From NCBI GenBank assembly GCA_007135745.1, contig SLIH01000394.1, positions 1 to 6,976 on the forward strand: a stretch of 6,976 bases of DNA, read 5' to 3'. The DNA comes from Halomonas sp. (GTDB lineage: Bacteria; Pseudomonadota; Gammaproteobacteria; Pseudomonadales; Oleiphilaceae). The number at the start of each line of letters is the position of its first letter. The first letter of the stretch is position 1. Below, in pieces: positions 1 through 5,809 of this stretch. The notes under the pieces are model-generated. The model saw nothing but the letters and a program-made list of their open reading frames with translations. It ran no database searches and had not been told where the DNA came from. Made by a program: the position numbers and the translations under genes.

Positions 1-1275
1 CGGCGCCCCTCCCGATCCGGAGCCACCCCCCGAATCCCCGGAACCCGGACCATTGCTCCCGCCTTCATCAGGGGGTTCTGGCATGGAAGCGCTCAGGGCC
101 TGGGCTTCTTCTGGCCGGGTACCCTGGGGTGGGGCAACAAACTGAGCCAGTTGCCGAAAGTGGGCGGCGGCCGCATTGCGCGTTGCCGGAGAGGCATCGT
201 CCCAGTTCATACCGGCCAACCCTGTCTGCAAAGCCTCGACCGTATCCTCGTCCAGGTTCTGCCCCAGAAGCTCCAGCGCGCCCGTAACCATGCGGTAACG
301 CGCCAGAGGATCATCCTGGGTGGCCGCCAGCCAACGCCGGAAACCACTGAGCCATTCACTGGCTTCGGAGGGCATCCGGCTCTGCTCCTGCTCCCTGGCG
401 CGACGACGATCACTCCGCCGGCGCAGAAGGCGCGCCCAATATCTTGAAAAACCATTGGCAGGAGGCACACCCTGGGAACAGCGCACGGACAGCATATCGG
501 CCAGAGTCCAGAACTGGCGGCAGGAAGGATCTCCGGGATCCATCATGGCCACGGGACGCTGGGTTGTGATGGATTGGGCAATGGTTTCATCGCGCCATAT
601 CGCACCCAGGTAATGAGTCTGCATTCCAATATATCGGGAAACGGCTGCGGAAAAGCGCCGGTAGACGCCCTGAGCCTGAGTGGCGCCCAATGCCATGTTG
701 ACGATCACACTGGGTGTGCGGCGGTAGCCCTTGCTCTGGAGGACCTTGAGTACGGAAAAAGCATCCGTCATGGATGTTGGGTCGGGGGTAATCACCAGTG
801 CCGCCAAGTGGGAGGCAGCCACCATATGCAGGCCCGTGCTGTTCAGCCCGGCAGCGGTATCAATGATGACGGTGTCATACTGTTGCTCGAGCTCGTTAAG
901 CTCCTGCAGGAACTGATCCCGAGCCGAATCCCGGAGGTCCAGGCAATTCGGAACACCGGAAGCGCCGGGAAGCAGATCCAGGTTTTCAGCCACCGGGAGC
1001 AACACCTCTTCCAGCGTACGCTCACCGAGAACAACATGCTCCAGGGTCATACCGGGATACATCCCCAGCATGACATTGACGTTCGCCAGTTCCACGTCGC
1101 CATCAAGAAGCAACGTGCGATGCCCCTGGCGGGCCAGGACGAGCGCCAGGTTCAGGGCCACCTGCGTCTTACCAACCCCACCCTTGCCCCCTGTAATGGC
1201 CAGTGTCAGCGGTGCAGCCCCGCGATCAGGCTGCCCCGTACCTCCTTTCTGGCTGGATTGCCTTTGTACATTCAT
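1..1275 (-). CDS. MinD/FlhG-like (ParA superfamily) ATPase with extended C-terminus, partial at the left edge
   Basis: Translating the minus strand from the ATG at 1275-1273 gives 425 codons without a stop, so the 3' end lies outside the window. The ATG is the first after an in-frame stop at 1323-1321; no strong Shine-Dalgarno site precedes it. A deviant Walker A motif KGGVGKT lies at residues 31-37, the switch I-like LLLDGD at 55-60 and Walker B VIIDTAAG at 136-143. The order GGKGGVGKT, DGDVELANVNVMLG, DTAAGLNSTG and PDPTSMTDAFSVLK resembles FlhG/FleN, the MinD relative that limits flagellar number. These ATPases dimerise on ATP and act at membranes or cell poles. The N-terminal 25 residues do not show the DQAxxLR motif of true FlhG, so a paralogue is more likely. 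After the ATPase fold (about 25-265) come an Arg-rich stretch (about 281-300), a probably helical region (about 305-380) and a low-complexity Pro/Gly/Ser tail from about 397. The partner is unknown; the divergent c-di-GMP regulator is a candidate. Confidence 0.85.
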   Translation of the reverse strand, partial: MNVQRQSSQKGGTGQPDRGAAPLTLAITGGKGGVGKTQVALNLALVLARQGHRTLLLDGDVELANVNVMLGMYPGMTLEHVVLGERTLEEVLLPVAENLDLLPGASGVPNCLDLRDSARDQFLQELNELEQQYDTVIIDTAAGLNSTGLHMVAASHLAALVITPDPTSMTDAFSVLKVLQSKGYRRTPSVIVNMALGATQAQGVYRRFSAAVSRYIGMQTHYLGAIWRDETIAQSITTQRPVAMMDPGDPSCRQFWTLADMLSVRCSQGVPPANGFSRYWARLLRRRSDRRRAREQEQSRMPSEASEWLSGFRRWLAATQDDPLARYRMVTGALELLGQNLDEDTVEALQTGLAGMNWDDASPATRNAAAAHFRQLAQFVAPPQGTRPEEAQALSASMPEPPDEGGSNGPGSGDSGGGSGSGGAP

Positions 1276-1630
1276 TATTATGCCGCAGCCAATTTCCCGC
1301 TTCCGGCCCGTGTCCGGGCCTTACTTTTGTTCGCCGATTGTACTCTGCAAGGCATTCACGTAACAGTCACCTGATGCGCCACTGTCCACATTTTGATCAT
1401 TTTGATTCGGTCAATTCCCCCATCTTTTTAGACCGATTTCTGAAGGAACCACATCAACCCTTTATTTTTTCGGGATTGTTGACTAACCTTCTAACACTAA
1501 AAAATGAGACAGGCGTCAAAAAAAACGTGTTAGCCGGTCGATTGCAGGGACAACTCAACTAGAATGTTGCCTGAGCAATCCGGAATTACCAAAAGAGCAA
1601 GCACGATTCAGCCCTGCAGAAGCCAGAGCG
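1276..1630. promoter_or_regulatory. Divergent intergenic region between the ATPase and the c-di-GMP regulator
   Basis: This 355-base stretch has no convincing gene and is more AT-rich than its flanks from about 1385 to 1530. It must hold the promoters of both divergent genes. Visible elements are a back-to-back 9-base repeat CATTTTGAT at 1389-1406, a 6-base inverted repeat TCGGTC (1407-1412) / GACCGA (1431-1436), a TTGACT box at 1479-1484 pointing right without a good -10 at 17 bases, and a TAGAAT -10-like hexamer at 1560-1565 without a good -35. No single promoter can be assigned from these. Confidence 0.5.
1389..1406. repeat. Tandem 9-base direct repeat (two copies)
   Basis: CATTTTGAT occurs twice with no gap (1389-1397 and 1398-1406), and the junction forms the palindrome TGATCA. 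It sits between two divergent genes, so a tandem regulator-binding site is possible. Two copies of an AT-rich 9-mer can also occur by chance. Confidence 0.4.
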
Positions 1631-3790
1631 ATGAGCCTTAAAAAGATCAATAACAACGATAAAAACGAAGGCCACGCCGCAGGCTCCCTCCTGGTGGTCG
1701 ATGACGACCCACGTGTTCTGGAGAGCATTACCAGTCTGCTGCGAGACCACGAATTTTCCGTGGACAGCGCCATCAACGGCAACCAGGCCTGCCAGAAACT
1801 GGCGGAAGGCCAGTACCGTTTGGTATTGCTGGATCTGCGCCTGCCCGATATTCAGGGCCAGGAGGTCATGGCCTTCATGGATCGGCGCGAGATCGACACC
1901 GCAGTGATCGTTGTCAGTGGTGACACCAGCTTTACTGCCATCAGCCGTGCCTTAAGACGCGGCGCCTATGATTACCTGCGCAAACCCTACGATCCAGACG
2001 AACTGGTTGCCACAATCAACAGCGTGCTTGAGACTCAGAGCCTTGAGGCCAGCCACCAGGAAGCCTGCTCCCGACTTCAGCGTAGCGAAGAACTGCACCG
2101 GTACATTGTTAACAGCTCACCCGACATCGTTTTTATGCTGGACCGACGGGGGCATTTCCAGTTTCTCAACAGAAAAGTGGAAACACTGCTCGGTTACCGC
2201 GTGGAGGATTTGCTGAACCGCCATATCCGCTACCTGATCGAGGAACAGGACTTCGGTCGGGCTTCCTGGGCCTTCAATGACCCCACCCTGAGTGCGGAGA
2301 ACCCCCGCACCATAGAGTTACGCCTGAAAACCCGGGGCAGCGCCCGAGGCAACCGTCATTTTGAAATCACGGCCTTCCCCGTTAACACCCAGGACAGCGA
2401 CGGCACCAATATTCCCCAAATTTATGGAACGGCGCGCGACATAACCGAACGCAAGGAAGCAGAGGCTTTCATCAACTTTCAGGCCTATCACGATCTGCTG
2501 ACCCGACTGCCCAATCGGGCGCTGTTCAAGGACCGACTGGGCCTGGGAATCTCCCAGGCCGAACGCAACGGGCAGCGGCTGGCGGTTATGTTTCTGGACC
2601 TTGATCGCTTCAAGGTCATCAACGACACCCTGGGCCATGCCATGGGTGACCGTCTGCTCCAGGCGGTGACACAGCGCCTGCAGGGCTGCTTGCGCCAGGG
2701 GGATACCCTATCGCGCTTTGGTGGTGACGAATTCACCCTGCTGTTACCGGCACTGCGCAACACCGATGACGCACGCAAGATTGCACGCAAGCTCATCGGT
2801 GCCCTTAAGACCCCCTTTAAGCTGGGCGAACATGAAGTCTACGTGGGCGTCAGCATTGGCATCGCCATTTACCCGGATTCGGCCACGGACCTTGAGGAAC
2901 TGATTCAACAGGCCGATATTGCCATGTACCACGTCAAGGGCCGCGGCAAGGATGGCTATCAGTTCTACAGCGCCGCCATGAGCGTTGACACCACCAATCG
3001 TCTGGGACTGGAACGGGACCTGCGACGAGCACTGCAAGCCGGAGAACTCAGGGTTCACTACCAGCCCCAGGTCTGCGCCCATTCCGGTGAGTGCCGCGGA
3101 GTTGAGGCCCTGGTGCGCTGGGAACACCCATCAAGGGGGCTGATCTATCCGGGTGATTTCCTGCCTCTGGCTGAAGAGACGCGATTAATTGGTGATCTCA
3201 GCGAATGGGTGCTGGCCACGGCCTGCCGCGAAATTGGCGATTGGGTGAAAACAGCCCCACCGGAAATGAAGCTCTCGGTCAATTTCTCCCCCATGCAGGT
3301 GGAACACCCACATTTTGTGGACCTGTTGCTGCAACGACTGGAACACTATGACTTTCCGCCGGAGCGGCTGGAAATTGAGATTACTGAAAACATGATCATC
3401 AACGATCTGGAACAGATCAGCCGTAAACTCGACAAGCTTTCCAGTTACGGCGTGCATATTGCCATTGATGATTTTGGCACCGGCTACTCGTCCCTCAACT
3501 ATCTGCATCGACTGCCTATTCACACCCTGAAGGTAGACCAGTCCTTCGTGCAGGCTATCCGTCAGGGCGATGAAGGCGCCTGTATCGTCAACGCCATTGT
3601 CGCCATGGCTCACGGCCTTCAGCTCAACATTGTGGCCGAAGGGGTCGAGACGGAAGCCCAGCTGCACTACCTGCGCGATCTGGGTTGCGACAGCATCCAG
3701 GGTTTCTACTACGGACCGGCACAACCTGCCAGCGAGCTGCAGAAAGCGCTTCCAAACGGTATCCAGAAAGTTCGTTCCCACGTTGTCTGA
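1631..3790 (+). CDS. Response regulator with REC-PAS-GGDEF-EAL domains (c-di-GMP cyclase/phosphodiesterase)
   Basis: This 719-residue cytoplasmic protein has no membrane segment. The REC domain (about 18-135) has the acidic pocket D24-D26, phospho-acceptor D68 in VLLDLRLPD, S96 and K118 followed by P119. A PAS domain (about 152-275) ends in the usual DITERKEAE linker. The GGDEF domain (about 280-448) has an intact GGDEF signature at 364-368 and an allosteric I-site RxxD (R355, D358) five residues before it. The EAL domain (about 460-705) has EALVR at 492-496, N551, E583/E586, D613-D614 in DDFGTGYSS, K634, E670 and Q690, the residues needed for metals and catalysis. Diguanylate cyclase and c-di-GMP phosphodiesterase activities are both plausible, set by phosphorylation and the PAS ligand. 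No histidine kinase gene lies in the window, so the partner is unknown. The ATG at 1631 lacks a strong ribosome site (weak CAGAAG at 1617-1622) but leaves a normal short leader before REC. Confidence 0.95.
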   Translation: MSLKKINNNDKNEGHAAGSLLVVDDDPRVLESITSLLRDHEFSVDSAINGNQACQKLAEGQYRLVLLDLRLPDIQGQEVMAFMDRREIDTAVIVVSGDTSFTAISRALRRGAYDYLRKPYDPDELVATINSVLETQSLEASHQEACSRLQRSEELHRYIVNSSPDIVFMLDRRGHFQFLNRKVETLLGYRVEDLLNRHIRYLIEEQDFGRASWAFNDPTLSAENPRTIELRLKTRGSARGNRHFEITAFPVNTQDSDGTNIPQIYGTARDITERKEAEAFINFQAYHDLLTRLPNRALFKDRLGLGISQAERNGQRLAVMFLDLDRFKVINDTLGHAMGDRLLQAVTQRLQGCLRQGDTLSRFGGDEFTLLLPALRNTDDARKIARKLIGALKTPFKLGEHEVYVGVSIGIAIYPDSATDLEELIQQADIAMYHVKGRGKDGYQFYSAAMSVDTTNRLGLERDLRRALQAGELRVHYQPQVCAHSGECRGVEALVRWEHPSRGLIYPGDFLPLAEETRLIGDLSEWVLATACREIGDWVKTAPPEMKLSVNFSPMQVEHPHFVDLLLQRLEHYDFPPERLEIEITENMIINDLEQISRKLDKLSSYGVHIAIDDFGTGYSSLNYLHRLPIHTLKVDQSFVQAIRQGDEGACIVNAIVAMAHGLQLNIVAEGVETEAQLHYLRDLGCDSIQGFYYGPAQPASELQKALPNGIQKVRSHVV

Positions 3791-3801
3791 CCTTCGGTTT
3801 C

Positions 3802-3820
3802 AGCCCGGATCTGGGTTTTT
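3802..3820 (+). terminator. Weak intrinsic terminator candidate after the c-di-GMP regulator
   Basis: Eleven bases after the stop codon, AGCCCG (3802-3807) can pair with TGGGTT (3812-3817) around a GATC loop, and the pairing runs into a T5 run ending at 3820. The stem has three GC pairs plus an AT and two wobble pairs, so it is weak. Confidence 0.3.
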
Positions 3821-3865
3821 CAACACACCCCTCCCCCATCACCCCGCGCCGGCAGGCCTTCTCAT

Positions 3866-3905
3866 AGGATTGTCCTACACGCCTCTATAGATTGTCCTAC
3901 AATCT
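3866..3905. promoter_or_regulatory. Paired operator-like site: 12-base repeat with palindromic second copy
   Basis: GATTGTCCTACA occurs at 3868-3879 and again at 3890-3901, exactly 22 bases apart, about two helical turns. The second copy is the core of a perfect palindrome, AGATTGT-CCT-ACAATCT (3889-3905). The first copy carries a shorter dyad, AGGA-TTG-TCCT (3866-3876). The core TTGTCCTACAA fits the TNGTNNNACNA form known for FadR-type GntR operators; the first copy departs from it at the last base. This suggests a repressor or activator binding two adjacent sites on one DNA face. The family assignment is inference and no regulator gene is visible nearby. Confidence 0.45.
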
Positions 3906-3953
3906 TAATAATTTATTGATTATTTTTGGATTTTTTTGTTTTTTCGTTAACTC

Positions 3954-3982
3954 GTGCAACAAAAAAATGCGGCCTGTTGCAC
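3954..3982. repeat. Perfect 8-base inverted repeat
   Basis: GTGCAACA (3954-3961) is followed after 13 bases by its exact reverse complement TGTTGCAC (3975-3982). The loop holds the A-tract. It lies about 110 bases before the methyltransferase start, and its right arm contains the -35-like TTGCAC, so it could be an operator over the promoter. It could also form a hairpin in a transcript that starts upstream. Confidence 0.4.
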
Positions 3983-4023
3983 AGCTTTGGCCCCAGCACT
4001 CCTTTAGCATGATCCACAGACTG

Positions 4024-4048
4024 GAAGGAAACCCGAATAATTTCCTTC
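4024..4048 (+). promoter_or_regulatory. Inverted repeat, possible 5' leader hairpin
   Basis: GAAGGAAA (4024-4031) and TTTCCTTC (4041-4048) are exact reverse complements around a 9-base loop, ending 42 bases before the methyltransferase ATG. The left arm resembles a ribosome-binding sequence, but no start codon lies at a suitable distance after it. If transcription starts near 4000-4020, the element would be a stem in the 5' leader. It lacks a T-run, so it is not a standard terminator. Confidence 0.35.
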
Positions 4049-4090
4049 TCTGATGATGGATTCATAAAACAAAGGCTGGCAGTACGGATC

Positions 4091-4744
4091 ATGCAGGACA
4101 AATACAAATACATCGGCCCGGTTTACGACTTTCTCAGCAACCTTTACAGCGGCAAGAGCATTCAGAGCTGCAAGAACGCCATGCTCGAACAGGACAAGTT
4201 GAAGCCGGGAGATCGTGTGCTGGTTGCAGGTGTCGGCCATGGCCGTGATGCCATTCGGGCGGCCGAACTCGGTGCGGACGTCACCGTGGTTGACCTCTCG
4301 GAAACCATGCTGAAGAAGTTTTCGGAGCTTCTCGCCCGGGAAGCCCCTCACCTGGAGGTTCGTACCATTCATAACGACATCATGAAGATTGAGGAGTACG
4401 AACAGTACGACATGGTTGTCGCCAACTTTTTCCTTAATGTTTTCGACGAAAACAACATGGAAAAGGTACTGGAACACCTGGTGCAGCTGGGCAAACCGGG
4501 CGCCAAAGTGGTCGTTGGGGACTTCATCTACCCCACCGGCAATATCCTGGCCCGAGCGTTCAAGAAAGCCTACTGGTACGTGGCCGTTTTCACTTTCTGG
4601 CTGTTCGCCAACAACGCTTTCCACAAGGTCTACAACTACCCGGAACATCTGGAAAAGCTTGGCCTTGAGGTTCGGGAAACCCGGGAATTCTCACTACTCA
4701 ACATCAACTGTTACTGGTCCATTCTGGCGGAAAAGCGCGGGTAA
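4091..4744 (+). CDS. Class I SAM-dependent methyltransferase (UbiE-like), first gene of the lipid-type operon
   Basis: The 217-residue protein has the Rossmann methyltransferase signature. Motif I VLVAGVGHGRDA is at 43-54, the acidic residue binding the SAM ribose is D68 in VTVVDLSE, the adenine-contacting acid is probably D96 in IHND, and the motif IV region YDMVVANFFLNVF is at 106-118. The N-terminus KYIGPVYDFLSNLYSG resembles the substrate-lid helices of UbiE-like enzymes. An unusual aromatic hydrophobic run, AYWYVAVFTFWLFANNAF (160-177), follows the motif for the fifth strand and could bind a lipid substrate or touch the membrane. The methyl acceptor cannot be read from the sequence. The ATG is preceded only by a weak GGAT-type site. 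The gene is 57 bases from the DUF2156 gene on the same strand and almost certainly co-transcribed. A quinone or small-metabolite methyltransferase is an alternative. Confidence 0.85.
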   Translation: MQDKYKYIGPVYDFLSNLYSGKSIQSCKNAMLEQDKLKPGDRVLVAGVGHGRDAIRAAELGADVTVVDLSETMLKKFSELLAREAPHLEVRTIHNDIMKIEEYEQYDMVVANFFLNVFDENNMEKVLEHLVQLGKPGAKVVVGDFIYPTGNILARAFKKAYWYVAVFTFWLFANNAFHKVYNYPEHLEKLGLEVRETREFSLLNINCYWSILAEKRG

Positions 4745-4786
4745 CCCTGGTCCCAGTAGGACAGCAATAACAAGAAACACCGGCGC

Positions 4787-4794
4787 AGAAGGAG
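4787..4794 (+). promoter_or_regulatory. Strong ribosome-binding site of the DUF2156 gene
   Basis: AGAAGGAG lies seven bases before the ATG at 4802. It is the best Shine-Dalgarno match in the window and fixes the start of the second gene of the operon. It is much stronger than the site of the first gene, which suggests the second protein may be made in larger amount. Confidence 0.75.
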
Positions 4795-4801
4795 TCGAGG
4801 C

Positions 4802-5809
4802 ATGACACAACAAACACTGATTCTGGATGGAATCCGCGGCGTCGCGGAAAAACCTCTTTCCTTCACGGAGCGGGTCAACCTCCTGAAGAAGTACGGCACC
4901 CATTCTCAGTCGTTCTCAACACTGCAGCCGGGTATGCGCTACTTCGATATGCCGGGTGTAGGCTACATCGGTTACATGAAGAAGTGGGGCATGAATTTTG
5001 TGCTGTCCGACCCGGTCTGCGCACCGGAAGACCGTGAACTCCTGCTTTCCCGGTTCGAAAAGAAAGTACTGAACTGCTGCTACATGCAGGTTTCAAAGCC
5101 GGTGGCGGATATTCTGTCCCAGAAGCACGGTTACTATGGCACCCAGTTCGGCTCCGAGGCGCGGATTGATCTGAGCAAATGGTCTCTCAAGGGCAAGAAA
5201 AAACAGACCATCCGCACCGCACTGAACCAGGCGGAGAAGGCAGGAATCACCGTTCAGGAACGCTTCAGTGACGATCACACCAAAGAGATCTCTGATGCCT
5301 GGATCAAGACGCGTAAGTGCAAGAGCAAGGAAATCCGCTTTCTGATCCGGCCCATGGAAATGGACTATCGTGAAAACGAACGCCATTTCTATGCCTACGA
5401 GAACGGTAAGGCGGTCGGGTTCATCTATTTTGACCCAATCTACCATCGCAACGAAATCATCAGCTATGTCCCCAACATTTCGCGGGCGAACGCTGATTTC
5501 CGCCAGGGGATTTTCTATACCATCATGGCTCATGCCATGGAGGTATTTCAGGCTGAAGGCGTGCCCTACCTGGATCTGGGCCTGATTCCGCTCAGCGTCC
5601 ATGATGACAACGGCCCGCATGAAAGCCGACTGCTCAAGGGACTCTTCCGCAAGGTCTACGAGCACGGCACCATGTTCTATAACTTCAAGGGGCTGGATTT
5701 CACCAAATCCCGCTTCCGGGGTGAGGTTGAAAAGACTTACTGCTGCCACCGACCGGCTCTGCCGATGCTGGAGTTCCTGGCAGTTTTCAAACTTACCCGT
5801 CTGATCTGA
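4802..5809 (+). CDS. Stand-alone DUF2156 (MprF/LPG-synthase C-terminal-like) acyltransferase
   Basis: The 335-residue protein resembles the soluble catalytic part of MprF, which transfers lysine or alanine from aminoacyl-tRNA to phosphatidylglycerol through a double GNAT-like fold. Supporting landmarks are VLSDPVCAPED (67-77), like the GDP...E motif, a Lys/Arg-rich stretch around 128-147, AYENGKAVGFIYFDP (198-212), LDLGLIPLS (257-265), like the GxAPL segment, and the terminal KGLDFTKSRFRGEVEKTY (296-313), like KGLxxFKxKFxPxWexxY. Full MprF is much longer and carries an N-terminal multi-helix flippase domain. Nothing of that kind is present here and no signal peptide is seen, so the protein should be cytosolic or peripheral. 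Donor (aminoacyl-tRNA or other) and acceptor are unknown. Its methyltransferase partner suggests the product may be methylated, which is inference. The 3' end overlaps convergent murI by 17 bases. Confidence 0.85.
   Translation: MTQQTLILDGIRGVAEKPLSFTERVNLLKKYGTHSQSFSTLQPGMRYFDMPGVGYIGYMKKWGMNFVLSDPVCAPEDRELLLSRFEKKVLNCCYMQVSKPVADILSQKHGYYGTQFGSEARIDLSKWSLKGKKKQTIRTALNQAEKAGITVQERFSDDHTKEISDAWIKTRKCKSKEIRFLIRPMEMDYRENERHFYAYENGKAVGFIYFDPIYHRNEIISYVPNISRANADFRQGIFYTIMAHAMEVFQAEGVPYLDLGLIPLSVHDDNGPHESRLLKGLFRKVYEHGTMFYNFKGLDFTKSRFRGEVEKTYCCHRPALPMLEFLAVFKLTRLI

Larger units (their letters stand above)
3791..4090. promoter_or_regulatory. Intergenic control region upstream of the methyltransferase operon
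   Basis: No gene is seen in these 300 bases. From 3900 to 3970 it is strikingly AT-rich, with T-tracts at 3923-3927, 3931-3937 and 3939-3944 and an A-tract at 3961-3967, a composition typical of bent DNA or UP-like promoter elements. Three dyad elements, annotated separately, lie at 3866-3905, 3954-3982 and 4024-4048. A -10-like TAGCAT sits at 4005-4010 and a -35-like TTGCAC at 3977-3982, but they are 22 bases apart, so the promoter cannot be fixed by eye. The density of dyads suggests the downstream pair is regulated separately from its neighbours. Confidence 0.5.

Noticed and set aside
574..1374. Long plus-strand open frame of 266 codons
   Set aside because: It lies antisense to the ATPase, whose minus-strand frame carries Walker A, switch and Walker B motifs. 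The plus-strand translation shows no recognisable motif.
1402..1414. FNR/Anr-like dyad TTGAT-TCG-GTCAA
   Set aside because: The half-sites are one base too close for the TTGATNNNNATCAA consensus and the right half differs, so it is not a supportable Anr box.
3185..3781. Minus-strand open frame of 198 codons under the EAL domain
   Set aside because: It is the antisense shadow of a clearly conserved EAL coding sequence.
4053..4067. Tiny ORF of four codons in the methyltransferase leader
   Set aside because: It has no ribosome site at a suitable distance and no attenuator-like codon run.
4075..4094. Sigma-54-like TGGCA near the methyltransferase start
   Set aside because: No GC element lies at the required spacing after the GG, and the site would overlap the start codon.
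4004..4648. Minus-strand open frame of 214 codons
   Set aside because: It is antisense to the methyltransferase, which has clear SAM-binding motifs. The antisense translation has no recognisable domain.
5093..5749. Minus-strand open frame of 218 codons
   Set aside because: It is antisense to the DUF2156 gene, whose conserved segments and strong ribosome site support the plus strand.
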